Below, piece by piece: positions 5,190-14,137 of a stretch of 33,744 nt of DNA. The DNA lies in NCBI GenBank assembly GCA_030656075.1, contig JAUSOT010000103.1:1-33744 (forward strand). The letters are read 5' to 3'. The notes beneath the pieces were generated by a model. That model made no database searches and was not told where the DNA came from. It was given only the letters and a program-made list of their open reading frames with translations. Each line of letters opens with the position of its first letter. Position 1 is the first letter of the stretch. This DNA is from Candidatus Cloacimonadales bacterium. Its GTDB lineage: Bacteria > Cloacimonadota > Cloacimonadia > Cloacimonadales > TCS61. The position numbers and the translations under genes are program-made.

Positions 5190-7694
5190 ATGATTAATGA
5201 ATGGATTAAAAACGAAGATAGTAATTTAGAATTATTACCATTTTGTCATACAACTAGATGGGAGACTTTTGAAAAAATATTAACTCATGGTGCTTTATTA
5301 AAACAATATTCCAGATTTCCTAATCCTAAAATTGATGGAGTATCAGACAAAGAATTGGTATATCTATTTTACGGTTTACCTTTCTATATATATGAAACAG
5401 GAAACGGAGAGAATATTAATATAGAGACTACTGATGATTTACCAATAGGTTTAATATTTAAACCTTCTACGGTATGTCAGTTTAGCAGTTGTTATCCTTT
5501 TGATACAGGAGCATTCTTTTCAGATAAATATAAAAATATTTTACGCTGTAGTTTTAACGAACTGGAGAATTATTATAGGTTACCACTAATTGATGGTGTA
5601 GAAATAAGAAAACTAACTCACAGATATTACTCAGAAAATGAGAATTATTGTTTAGGAGATGTTATTGTCTCCTTAAAAAATGCTGCAGACACTAAAGAGG
5701 AAAAACTAATAAGACTTCTAACTTACTCTGCTGATTCACCTCTGGATCTACGAGTGAGAGCTTTTGAAATTCATTCTATAAATAATTTATCTTTAAAGGA
5801 TAATTTATTAGCTGTGGTTTTACCGAAAAGTAGATCCCTAAAATTTACAAATATAGTTGAACAAGTAGAAACTGATTATCCCTCAGCTGGAATAGTAATG
5901 TACCGAGATTTTGTAAAAGGGAATCATGAAACTTTTAGAACATTGATAATGCAAACAACGATGGATTATTACGAAGATAACTATCCCGAATTCCTTCAAA
6001 AAAAAAATAATATGAAATATAGAATTTTAGGCTACACAAATCCATTATACAGCATTCCTGCTCCATTAATAACTCTGATATTGAAAGAAAATAGAGTATG
6101 GGCTGTATTTTCGGATGGGACTTTTTCTCCGCTGAATAGGGAAGAACCAAATTTTGAAGATTTGAACAGCTTTATAAAAGAAAAAAATGAAAAATACATT
6201 GAAGAAGGTAAATATTCATATCTAACCATAACAAAAAAAATAATAACAGGGAGTACATTAGAGATACTTCCATATATATTGAAGGATTACAGACTAACAA
6301 AAGATAAAGAATTAAAAAAGGATTTAGCATTATTTATTCAAGATGATTTAGATTCATTAGAAGTAGATATCTCATATGATGATGAAATAATTCACTGGAT
6401 ATTGAATTTTGTAGAAGAAGTTGTTACAAATAGAAAACATAAAAAGGGAAGAAAGAATTTTAAAAAAGATAGTCGGCATATTGAGAATGCTATAAGAGCT
6501 TCAAAACATATACAGGCTGTTGATATTTCAAAAATAGAAACGAACAAAGAATATATAATTAATAATTTATTTGAAGGCAAACTAACAAAAATAGCATATG
6601 AAATTCAAAATCTTTTAGCCTACCAGAAAGAAACGAGTTCTCCAAAGCATATTGTTAAAACTTTGTGTGATTTAGCCTCAAAATCACTTGAAATTTATAA
6701 GCCAGGTTTTGCAAAACAAATGATTCTTTATTCAAAATTACTTAGTGTTAATGATAGTGTCATTGATACACAATATGCTGAGATATTAAAATATGAAGGA
6801 AAGCTTGATGAAGCAAAAAAAATATATCAGCAAGTTCAAGAGAATTATCCTGATAATGTTTATGCAAAAAACGGATATGCAGAGATATTAAAAGCTGAAG
6901 GAAACCTTGCGGAAGCAAAAAAAATATATGAACAAATTCAAGAGAAGTATCCGAATGATGTAGTTGCAAGATGTGGATATGCAGAGATATTGAAAGCTGA
7001 AGGGAACATTGTTGAAGCAAAAAAAATATATGAACAAATTCAGGAGAAGTATCCGAATAATGTAGTTGCAAAAAACGGATATGCAGAGATATTAAAAGCT
7101 GAAGGGAACCTTGTTGAAGCAAAAAAAATATATAAAGAAGTTTATAAAAGGTGTCCAACAGACAAATATTCATTACATGGTATTTTAACTATATGCTTGA
7201 TGGAGAATAACTTGAAAGAATATCTAAATATGTCATATATTCCCCGAGAATCAGTTACAGAAGATGATTATTATTTTGAGCATAGTTATATTGTTTATCT
7301 GATAAAACAAAAAGATTATGAAAGTAGTAGATTATTGTTAGATAAAGGAATATGCGAATGTCCATTTCCTAAAACTCTAATATTATATAAGAGAACTCTC
7401 ACATATTTAAATCTTTTAGAAAAAAGATATGAATGTTTATTAGCAGAAATAGAAGAATCAGAAAATATGTATTTTACACCGATTGATAATGTTTTTCATA
7501 CACACTATTATGCTGAAACTCATCAAATGCAAAATGCTTCAGAAAAATTAGAATTAGTTGATATGTGTGAGCAACCTTTGATTAAAATATGCTCAAAACA
7601 ACTGAAAAGTGTTTTTTTCATCGAGAATAGCTCGTATGAAACTCAAATCCAGCAACTATATGATGCTGAAATAAATGCATTATTAGCAGCATAA
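5190..7694 (+). CDS. Large accessory protein: unrecognised N-terminal domain (possibly ART-like) plus TPR repeats
   Basis: This 834-residue protein has no signal peptide. Its N-terminus has FCHTTRWETFEKILTHGALL (residues 18-37), then YLFYGLPFYIYE (59-70), PIGLIFKP (85-92) and YPFDTGAFF (102-110). An H-T...L...G-L start followed by a PFY block recalls ADP-ribosyltransferase-like folds (DarT or RNA 2'-phosphotransferase type). That is inference, and no catalytic glutamate can be assigned. The middle (about 120-520) is unrecognised. Residues 529-664 are four TPR units of 34 residues. The C-terminal 170 residues are unrecognised. Codon use is strongly A/T-ending, unlike the genes on both sides, which suggests horizontal acquisition. 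The ATG has only a weak GGAAT upstream. A stand-alone defence or regulatory protein is a reasonable guess, not a demonstration. Confidence 0.7.
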   Translation: MINEWIKNEDSNLELLPFCHTTRWETFEKILTHGALLKQYSRFPNPKIDGVSDKELVYLFYGLPFYIYETGNGENINIETTDDLPIGLIFKPSTVCQFSSCYPFDTGAFFSDKYKNILRCSFNELENYYRLPLIDGVEIRKLTHRYYSENENYCLGDVIVSLKNAADTKEEKLIRLLTYSADSPLDLRVRAFEIHSINNLSLKDNLLAVVLPKSRSLKFTNIVEQVETDYPSAGIVMYRDFVKGNHETFRTLIMQTTMDYYEDNYPEFLQKKNNMKYRILGYTNPLYSIPAPLITLILKENRVWAVFSDGTFSPLNREEPNFEDLNSFIKEKNEKYIEEGKYSYLTITKKIITGSTLEILPYILKDYRLTKDKELKKDLALFIQDDLDSLEVDISYDDEIIHWILNFVEEVVTNRKHKKGRKNFKKDSRHIENAIRASKHIQAVDISKIETNKEYIINNLFEGKLTKIAYEIQNLLAYQKETSSPKHIVKTLCDLASKSLEIYKPGFAKQMILYSKLLSVNDSVIDTQYAEILKYEGKLDEAKKIYQQVQENYPDNVYAKNGYAEILKAEGNLAEAKKIYEQIQEKYPNDVVARCGYAEILKAEGNIVEAKKIYEQIQEKYPNNVVAKNGYAEILKAEGNLVEAKKIYKEVYKRCPTDKYSLHGILTICLMENNLKEYLNMSYIPRESVTEDDYYFEHSYIVYLIKQKDYESSRLLLDKGICECPFPKTLILYKRTLTYLNLLEKRYECLLAEIEESENMYFTPIDNVFHTHYYAETHQMQNASEKLELVDMCEQPLIKICSKQLKSVFFIENSSYETQIQQLYDAEINALLAA
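6774..7181 (+). repeat. Four tandem 102-bp units encoding TPR motifs
   Basis: Units begin at 6774, 6876, 6978 and 7080, each starting with the codons for YAEILK. Each encodes one 34-residue TPR of the form YAEILKAEGNLxEAKKIYEQIQ, then EKYPNxVVAKNG. Units two and three are almost identical at the DNA level, unit one is more divergent, and unit four diverges in its second half. Near-identity in DNA rather than only in protein points to recent tandem duplication, so copy number may vary between strains. Confidence 0.85.
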
Positions 7695-7739
7695 TACTTA
7701 AAGTATAAACCACTTCTATAGCAATATTACATTTTCACT

Positions 7740-7952
7740 TTAACCCATCATCTCCCAACTCAACTGCCAGCAAATCCTGCTGCTTCCAAGTTCGGTTGAT
7801 TTCATCTCATCAACATTTTTTCTTATGATATTTAAAGCAAAGCGTTGAAAAGCTGTTTCGTCTTCCAGGATATTTTCCACATTCGATGTAATCGTCTTTA
7901 GATCGATTTCCTCACCTGATATTAGTGAAAAAAGAACAATCGAGAAATTCAC
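7740..7952 (-). pseudogene. Possible remnant coding fragment, function unknown
   Basis: A 70-codon frame on the minus strand opens with GTG and no clear ribosome-binding site. Its central part reads like real protein (ILEDETAFQRFALNIIRK) with codon use like the resident genes rather than the AT-rich neighbour. Immediately upstream, another minus-strand frame (MAIGWCEMVIERVKCEF...) looks coding but is out of phase. Together they may be a decayed, frameshifted gene left beside an insertion. I do not recognise the family. The remaining gap up to 8066 holds only the promoter annotated separately. Confidence 0.25.
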
Positions 7953-8010
7953 ATTTCACCCGTTCTATTACCATCTCACACCAACCGATTGCCATTTCAT
8001 CGCTAAAAAA

Positions 8011-8059
8011 TTGAACTTTTACACCTGCGCAGCTATGATCTACCCAGATGAAAAGGAGG
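8011..8059 (+). promoter_or_regulatory. Sigma70-type promoter and strong RBS of the TPR/DUF2271 operon
   Basis: TTGAAC (8011-8016) and TATGAT (8034-8039) are separated by exactly 17 bases, a near-consensus housekeeping promoter. Transcription would begin around 8046. A perfect Shine-Dalgarno AAGGAGG (8053-8059) lies seven bases before the ATG at 8067, so the predicted leader is only about 20 bases. No operator-like palindrome is visible. Confidence 0.7.
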
Positions 8060-8066
8060 TTCGAAA

Positions 8067-9614
8067 ATGAAAAAAATGATTGTTGTTTTATTGGGAATAT
8101 GTTCGCTGCTGTTTGCCGGGAATGTGGGGGAAATGATCCAGTTGGCAGAAGCTGCTGCCAATGCCGGAAATCTGGAACAAGCTGCCGAGATTATGAAAAG
8201 AGCCACGGAGACCGATACAAATTCGGCTGATGCTTTTGCTTATTATGGTTTGTATTTAAGTAAATTGGCCGGACAAGCAGGACCTCTGAAGGCAACTGTT
8301 CTTTCTGAAAAATCTTTTAAACAGTTTAAAATCGCGCTGGAACTTGAACCGGGACACGTTAATGCTACGCTTTATCGGGGTATTCTCAGTGTGAATCTAC
8401 CCAAATTTTTCGGAAAGCTGGAGCAGGGAATCGCCGATCTCGAATTCATCCAAAACCGCTACGGACAGAATCAGCAGCTTTACATGGTTTCCAGTTACTA
8501 TTTAGGAATCGGAACTCGCAAAAACGGCGAGGAAGAAAAAGCCAAAGCGTATTTCAAATTTGTTGTTTTATATGGAAAGGATACCCAATTCTATGCAGAT
8601 GCCAAAGCTCAGTTAGAAGAGCTTTCCACAGAATCTACCCAGGAAGAAAGTGGAAATAACTACCAGAAAGCTATGCAATTTCTGGAAGAAAATCAATTGA
8701 AGGAAGCAGTTTATCACTTTCGATTGGCTGCACGTCAAGATACAACAAATCTGGAACTTTATCTGATCTATGCTCGAACTTTGGGGGCATTAGCCGGACA
8801 GGGTTATGATGAAACGATCGGAGAAGACGTGACAGCCCGGGCCGTAATAGCTCATGAAGTGTTCGAAGTACTTTCCCGCTGTGTGGAACTTGCTCCCGGC
8901 AACGATGAAATTCTGCTTTTGCGCGGTTCGGTGGCGATCAATCTGCCCTTTTTTGTGAACAGTTTGGATACCGGAATTGAAGATATGACCTACCTTTCCC
9001 AAAATGGTAAAACTGATGAAATTAAGGGCCAGGCAAGTTATCTTCTGAAGGAAGGATTAGAGAAAAAAAGGATTTATAAATTAGCTGAAACTGGCTATAA
9101 TGCCGCAACAGAAGAGGAAAAGCAGCAACTTCTTACGCAGTTCATTCCCACCCAAAGTCCCATCGAGCAAGAGCAGCCTCAGGGTGATCATCTGCAAATC
9201 GAATTGGTTCTGGGATATCGTGATCAGATAGCTCCGCAAACTGCAGTGTGGATAGAAGATGAAACAGGAAACTATCTGAAAACCATCTACATTTCCGGGT
9301 TTGCAGCTCATGTGAAAGAACAGCAGATTCATCTGCCGCGCTGGGCCGAAAGCTCTGAATTTCGTCAACTGGATGCAGTTACCGGTGCCAGCATCGATTG
9401 TGGTAAACACATATTATATTGGGATTTCACAGATTTTGCAGGCAATAAAGTCAGCGGCAAAAAATTCGTTTTGCGCACCGAGATCTGTCATTGGCCACAT
9501 GTGCAATATCACAATCAAAGTTTGGAAATCGATCTTGCAAAAAGCGACCAATTCCAAATCACTGAAACAAATTTTCTCATACCTGAACTGAAAGCTACCT
9601 GGATTTCTCATTAA
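8067..9614 (+). CDS. Exported TPR protein with C-terminal DUF2271-like domain
   Basis: A signal peptide (MKKMIVVLLGICSLLFAG) directs this 515-residue protein out of the cytoplasm. The N-terminal three-fifths are helical TPR-like repeats, in two similar halves. Each half contains a block on total units and a SVNLPKFFGKLEQGI / AINLPFFVNSLDTGI motif, suggesting an internal duplication (around residues 105 and 290). The C-terminal 130 residues resemble DUF2271: AVWIEDETGNYLKTIY, LPRWAES, DAVTGAS and LYWDFTDFAGNKVSGK. That family is periplasmic and often found near redox or iron genes, but its function is unknown. The promoter and RBS are strong. A histidine kinase starts 40 bases downstream, so this protein may be the sensed partner or target of that system. 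Confidence 0.75.
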   Translation: MKKMIVVLLGICSLLFAGNVGEMIQLAEAAANAGNLEQAAEIMKRATETDTNSADAFAYYGLYLSKLAGQAGPLKATVLSEKSFKQFKIALELEPGHVNATLYRGILSVNLPKFFGKLEQGIADLEFIQNRYGQNQQLYMVSSYYLGIGTRKNGEEEKAKAYFKFVVLYGKDTQFYADAKAQLEELSTESTQEESGNNYQKAMQFLEENQLKEAVYHFRLAARQDTTNLELYLIYARTLGALAGQGYDETIGEDVTARAVIAHEVFEVLSRCVELAPGNDEILLLRGSVAINLPFFVNSLDTGIEDMTYLSQNGKTDEIKGQASYLLKEGLEKKRIYKLAETGYNAATEEEKQQLLTQFIPTQSPIEQEQPQGDHLQIELVLGYRDQIAPQTAVWIEDETGNYLKTIYISGFAAHVKEQQIHLPRWAESSEFRQLDAVTGASIDCGKHILYWDFTDFAGNKVSGKKFVLRTEICHWPHVQYHNQSLEIDLAKSDQFQITETNFLIPELKATWISH

Positions 9615-9654
9615 AAAGAATTGACTCTGGGATAGGGATAAAATAGAAGAAATT

Positions 9655-10689
9655 ATGATAAAGAATAAATTAAAACTAATGATTTCTCCCAGAAGATTAG
9701 GAATTCTTCTGTTGATCAATCTCATCATCTGTTTCATCCTAACGATTCTGACTGACTCCACAAATCAAATCGGCAGATTCAAAATGTTCCAACTGAATTG
9801 GATTTTCTCTAATAGTATCGGTTTCTCAATCTATTTTTTCCTTCACATGCTGGATTTAGTAAAACTGAGAAGCTGGCTGAAGATTGTTTGCGCGTTTTTA
9901 ACTATTTTGTTAGCCAGCATCTGGGGTGGATTTCTGGGAACTAAAATTATTTCCCTTTTCTTCGAAATTCATATCAAATTCTTCAAATCTGCAAATTTCT
10001 TTTATTTCCTAACGGTAAGCCTGGTTTTTGGTGCCAGCGCCTACGTGCTGTTCATTTTATTGGGACGTATCCAATCACGTAAACTTCAGTGGTTGGAAGA
10101 GAAACATGCTCGCACCGAAGCCGAACTTACTTCGCTGCGCACCAGGATAAATCCTCATTTTCTATTCAATACTTTAAATTCAATTTCAGGATTAATTCAC
10201 GCGGAGCCAAACAAAGCGGATGATATGCTGCAGCAGCTTTCAGAACTTTTGCGCTACAATTTACGCGCTGCTGATATTCCGGAAATAGGTCTGGAACAGG
10301 AAATACAAGCGGTTCGGGAATATCTGGAAATCGAAAAAATCCGGTTGGGAGAACGGCTGGAGTTTTCCATATCCAATTCTGTTAATAATTTCAAACTGCC
10401 TCCTCTTCTGCTGTTAACTTTGGTGGAAAATGCCATCAAACACGGCATCTCACCCAGCGTGGAAGGAGGAAAAGTGGAAATGAAAGTTGAAGAAAATTCT
10501 CAAAACATTGAACTCACTGTTTTCAATACAGGAAATCCGCTGTCTCGAAAATCTCAGCAGGGTTTTGGTTTGAAAGCCTTGATCCAGCTTCTGGAAATTC
10601 ATTACCAGGGAAAAGCAAACTTTGATTTGACTTCGATAGAAACTGGAACGCTGGCAAAAATAGTGATAAATACAGGCGGGGGAAAATGA
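9655..10689 (+). CDS. LytS/YehU-type sensor histidine kinase
   Basis: This is a 344-residue membrane-bound kinase. Four hydrophobic segments (about residues 15-33, 47-68, 73-97 and 114-137) are joined to a coiled stretch and a His_kinase domain. The phospho-acceptor is His168 in RINPHFLFNTLNSISGLI. The ATP-binding part shows LTLVENAIKHGI (Asn259) and a short QQGFGLKAL glycine box (303-305). This is the histidine kinase class typically paired with LytTR regulators. No periplasmic sensing domain is visible, so the membrane region itself would sense. The stop codon overlaps the start of the response regulator by four bases (ATGA), giving translational coupling. The ligand is unknown. Confidence 0.92.
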   Translation: MIKNKLKLMISPRRLGILLLINLIICFILTILTDSTNQIGRFKMFQLNWIFSNSIGFSIYFFLHMLDLVKLRSWLKIVCAFLTILLASIWGGFLGTKIISLFFEIHIKFFKSANFFYFLTVSLVFGASAYVLFILLGRIQSRKLQWLEEKHARTEAELTSLRTRINPHFLFNTLNSISGLIHAEPNKADDMLQQLSELLRYNLRAADIPEIGLEQEIQAVREYLEIEKIRLGERLEFSISNSVNNFKLPPLLLLTLVENAIKHGISPSVEGGKVEMKVEENSQNIELTVFNTGNPLSRKSQQGFGLKALIQLLEIHYQGKANFDLTSIETGTLAKIVINTGGGK

Positions 10690-11417
10690 TCTATAAAGCT
10701 ATCATGGTGGAAGATGAACCAATCGCCATGAATAAACTGGAAAAGTTGCTGGCTGATTTCAAGGATAAAATTGAAATTCTGGAAAAAGCCGTCAATGGTT
10801 TGGAGGCAGTTGAAAAGATCAATTCTTTGCGTCCCGATTTGATTTTTCTGGATATTCAGATGCCGGGATTAACCGGCTTCCAGGTGCTGGCACAGTTGGA
10901 ATATCTACCGTTGGTTATTTTCACCACTGCCTACGATGAACATGCTCTGCAGGCTTTTGATTCTAATACAATAGATTACTTACTGAAACCGATTTCCCGG
11001 CAGAAGTTGCAGAAGGCAATTGCCAAACTGGAGCACTTCCAGCAGAATCCACAGTGGCAGAAAATGATGCAAAACCTGATACGTGACATTACTCAACCGG
11101 CTGCACTACGCCTGGCTGTACACTTGAATGATCGCATCATTTTTATTGATCCCGAAGAAATATACTATCTCCAGGCTGATAATAAATACACGGAAATTCA
11201 TCTGCATCACAAAAAATATCTGATCAGTAAAACGCTGGCTGAATTGGAAAAAGAATTAGGCAAAAAATTCCTGCGTTTGCATCGCAGCAGTTTGGTGAAT
11301 AGGGATTATATAGGGGAAATTTTGAAACTTTCTTCTCGAAAGTGGGTAATGAAACTCACCGATAAAAATGGGACAGAACTACCAATAAGTCGAGATTATC
11401 GGGATAGGTTGTTATAA
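10686..11417 (+). CDS. LytTR-family response regulator
   Basis: This 243-residue cytoplasmic regulator has an N-terminal receiver domain with acidic pocket EDE (residues 9-11), phospho-acceptor Asp56 in LIFLDIQMPG, Thr80/81 in IFTTAYD and Lys101 in DYLLKPIS. The C-terminal half (about 135-243) is a LytTR DNA-binding domain: IFIDPEEIYYLQADNKYTEI and KFLRLHRSSLVNRDYI are typical. LytTR proteins bind pairs of short direct repeats; no such sites could be assigned in the window. It overlaps the kinase gene by four bases and is the last gene of the operon, with a convergent gene ending 52 bases later. Confidence 0.93.
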   Translation: MIYKAIMVEDEPIAMNKLEKLLADFKDKIEILEKAVNGLEAVEKINSLRPDLIFLDIQMPGLTGFQVLAQLEYLPLVIFTTAYDEHALQAFDSNTIDYLLKPISRQKLQKAIAKLEHFQQNPQWQKMMQNLIRDITQPAALRLAVHLNDRIIFIDPEEIYYLQADNKYTEIHLHHKKYLISKTLAELEKELGKKFLRLHRSSLVNRDYIGEILKLSSRKWVMKLTDKNGTELPISRDYRDRLL

Positions 11418-11469
11418 GAATTATCAGGATAAGCTTATTCCAAGTTTTTTATTTCTAATGATGAAAACA

Positions 11470-13965
11470 TCATTTCAACAGCAAAATCTTTCTTTCTTCA
11501 GTTAAATCCCCAGCTTTCAGTTTAAGGAAATAAATCCCACTTGCCAGACCATTACTTTCAAAATTGATCGAATGATTTCCGGCAGGAAGTTCTTCTTCGA
11601 TCAGGTTTCGAACAAATTGCCCTGCGATATTGTAAACTTTCAATTCAACATTTTCAGGCTGATTCAAATTAAATGAAATCGTAGTTTCGGGATTGAAGGG
11701 ATTTGGGTAGTTTTTTAAAAAAGTTTCTGAAACTGGAATTGACTGCGGATCTTCCCAGGGAGAGATAGAAGTAGTACCATCATTGCGAAGCCAGTTAACC
11801 ATCTGGTTATCAGCAAAAACAATATCGACCTTGTTATCATTATTTAGATCAGTACAACTGATTAAATGTCTTTGCGAGTATGGTTCAATAATGATTTCGC
11901 TAACGTTGAAGTTTCCATTTTGATCAAGGTTTTCAAGCCATAAAATTCTATTAAGATAACTCGTAATAATATCTTGATCACCATCACCATCAAGATCGGC
12001 TTGCTGCAAATAACAACCCCCGAGAGAATCAGAAATGATCTGTTGATTTCCAAATTCCCCTGAGTTGTTTAAATTCTCGTACCAAGTTATCAAATCATCT
12101 GCAGATGATGAAGAAATAACGTCGATATCATTGTCGTTATCAAGATCAAAGCAAATCACATTTCTCGGGTTCAAAACTTCATTTGAGATTAGTTGCTGTT
12201 GTCCAAAATTTCCCTGACCGTCCAGATTTTCGATCCAGACAATTTTATTGTCTCCTAAAATCGCTGCCGCTATGTCTAAATCGTTGTCACCATCGAGATC
12301 TGAACATTCAAACCACGTTATTTCATATATTTCGCTGAGTATGACTTGCTCCGGACTATATGTTCCCAATCCATCTGTATTTTCTAACCAAACAATGTAA
12401 TAGTTTATTGAATTCAATCTCTCAACATATAATATGTCCTGATCATTATCTCCATCCATGTCGATGCATACTAAGTTTTTATTATGGCCTATATCGGATA
12501 TGATAGTTTGACTGCTGCCAAAATTCCCCTCACCATCGAGATTTGCGTACCAGAAAATGTGACTGTTTGTAGCTGCAACAACATCATTATCACCGTCATT
12601 ATCAATATCATTAGCGTAAATTAAATATGTATTCCAATTATCAAAATCTATCCAGTACTTCAATTGTTGAGGTGTGAATAATCCCTGGCCGTTAGTATTT
12701 TCAAGCCAATAAATTCCGTACATTGAACCGCAAACCCCGTCAATGTCCCCGTCAGAATCAATATCAGTGAAGAAATTCAAACCACCGCCTGTTGTAAGAA
12801 TTTGAATTGGAGCAAAACAACTTTGATCAAATAGATTTTCACTCCAGGCAATTTCATCCCAACCTGCTATAAATATGGCATCCAGATCACTATCGGAATC
12901 TATGTCCTCCAGTTGAAATGAACTTCCAGCATTCAAGAGAAATTCTTTTTCTCCGAAATTAGCTGAATCATTAATATGTTCCAGCCAGAAAGTACCGTCA
13001 TCAGTTTGGACAATGACATCTAAATCTCCATCAAAATCATAATCCTTTGTAAACATGTTCCAAATATGGCCGATGTCATCTGTAATAAGAATTTCCTGGC
13101 TGAAATTCATTGTCCCACCCAGATTTTTGAACCATGAAATACTGGGATTATTTATACTCAGGTCAGCTAGCAAAATATCCATATTCCCATCAGCATCGAT
13201 ATCAAAACAAACTAAATCGTGTTTATTATCAAATCCAAATATGAAATCCTGATGAAAACTGAAATTTCCTAAGCCATCTAAATTTTCATGCCAACATACA
13301 TGATTTTCCTCGTCATTTCGATAGTAAAATTCCACAATATCAAGGTCGCCATCCTGATCGAAATCCTTAATATCTATGTTCCAATTTCCAAAAGGATTAG
13401 CTATTATATTTCGTTCTTCTCCAAAGTCTCCCAAACCATCCAGGTTTTCATACCATGATAATCGGTGAAATGATTGGGCAATTATGTCCTGATCACCATC
13501 TCCATCAATATCGGCGTCCGTAATCATGTACGTTTGATATAAATTGTAGGTAATAATTTGCATCTGTCCAAAGTTGCCACTACCATCCAAATTTTCGAAC
13601 CAAGCTATGTCATAATCATATGATGCATATGATACAATATCAAGATCCTGGTCATTATCAATGTCAACAGCGTGAATAAGACTTGGACTCCATAGCTCAG
13701 TTGTTATTATCTGCCTCGTGCTGAAAGTTCCCATTCCATCCAAATTTTCATGCCAGCCAAGTTTATCGTCATATTGTGAAGCAGAAATAATATCTTTATC
13801 TCCGTCACCATCAAAATCTATGCATTCTATTTCACCTAAATGAATAGCTTCACCGGAAATTGGTAATGGTTCGCTGAAAGAAACCTGCTGAGCAGGAAGT
13901 GAAAAACAGAAAAGTGAGATCAACAGAACGAAATACCATATTTTCTTATTTTGCAAATAATCCAT
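11470..13965 (-). CDS. Secreted FG-GAP/VCBS repeat protein with C-terminal type A sorting domain
   Basis: This 831-residue protein has a signal peptide (hydrophobic stretch IWYFVLLISLFCFSLPA). About 14 repeats of 45-55 residues follow, each built on a calcium-binding-like D-x-D-x-D-x-D loop (for example DIDGDGDQDII) and an aromatic WYENLDG block. Fourteen blades would suit two seven-bladed propellers, which is inference. The last 85 residues are a Por/T9SS-type sorting domain: NYPNPFNPETTISFNL, then VKVYN-like strands, GIYFLKLKAG and a basic end. The protein is therefore probably translocated across the outer membrane and surface-attached or released. A strong Shine-Dalgarno (GGGAGG) precedes the ATG. 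It is transcribed alone, divergently from rrf2, with which it shares a gap of about 170 bases. Its binding target is unknown. Confidence 0.9.
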   Translation of the reverse strand: MDYLQNKKIWYFVLLISLFCFSLPAQQVSFSEPLPISGEAIHLGEIECIDFDGDGDKDIISASQYDDKLGWHENLDGMGTFSTRQIITTELWSPSLIHAVDIDNDQDLDIVSYASYDYDIAWFENLDGSGNFGQMQIITYNLYQTYMITDADIDGDGDQDIIAQSFHRLSWYENLDGLGDFGEERNIIANPFGNWNIDIKDFDQDGDLDIVEFYYRNDEENHVCWHENLDGLGNFSFHQDFIFGFDNKHDLVCFDIDADGNMDILLADLSINNPSISWFKNLGGTMNFSQEILITDDIGHIWNMFTKDYDFDGDLDVIVQTDDGTFWLEHINDSANFGEKEFLLNAGSSFQLEDIDSDSDLDAIFIAGWDEIAWSENLFDQSCFAPIQILTTGGGLNFFTDIDSDGDIDGVCGSMYGIYWLENTNGQGLFTPQQLKYWIDFDNWNTYLIYANDIDNDGDNDVVAATNSHIFWYANLDGEGNFGSSQTIISDIGHNKNLVCIDMDGDNDQDILYVERLNSINYYIVWLENTDGLGTYSPEQVILSEIYEITWFECSDLDGDNDLDIAAAILGDNKIVWIENLDGQGNFGQQQLISNEVLNPRNVICFDLDNDNDIDVISSSSADDLITWYENLNNSGEFGNQQIISDSLGGCYLQQADLDGDGDQDIITSYLNRILWLENLDQNGNFNVSEIIIEPYSQRHLISCTDLNNDNKVDIVFADNQMVNWLRNDGTTSISPWEDPQSIPVSETFLKNYPNPFNPETTISFNLNQPENVELKVYNIAGQFVRNLIEEELPAGNHSINFESNGLASGIYFLKLKAGDLTEERKILLLK

Positions 13966-14080
13966 GCTTCCTCCCGAGTACAGGAATAATTCCTAAACCA
14001 ATTTAATATCAAACAATCAGTTAACATGAATCCAAATTCACAAGGATAAAGTCAATCACTTTTTTTTTAAAAAAAACTAT

Positions 14081-14116
14081 TTGACAAATAAACCTGCATT
14101 CAGGTATTTGAATACC
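14081..14116 (+). promoter_or_regulatory. rrf2 promoter overlapped by a perfect 14-base palindrome
   Basis: TTGACA (14081-14086) and a TATTTG (14105-14110) with an 18-base spacer form a plausible promoter. Overlapping its -10 is GGTATT-TG-AATACC (14103-14116), a perfect inverted repeat. A near copy sits at the hcp promoter. It is a good candidate for an autoregulatory operator of the Rrf2 protein. The rest of the gap, 13966-14080, shows one other perfect inverted repeat, AGGAAT-A-ATTCCT (13982-13994), within the likely leader of the FG-GAP gene. Confidence 0.6.
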
Positions 14117-14137
14117 GGAATAGAAATGAGAGGATAA

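Noticed and set aside
6760-7173. 137-codon minus-strand open frame opposite the TPR repeats
   Set aside because: It is a shadow of the repeats; its repetitive Leu/Phe-rich product mirrors the TPR coding strand.
6774-7181. Regularly spaced repeats that could suggest a CRISPR array
   Set aside because: The 102-base units are contiguous, in frame and encode TPR motifs; there are no unique spacers.
11427-11453. GGATAAGCTTATTCC followed by a T-run as a terminator after the response regulator
   Set aside because: The palindrome has almost no loop space and would form only a short, unstable stem; termination here is possible but not supported.
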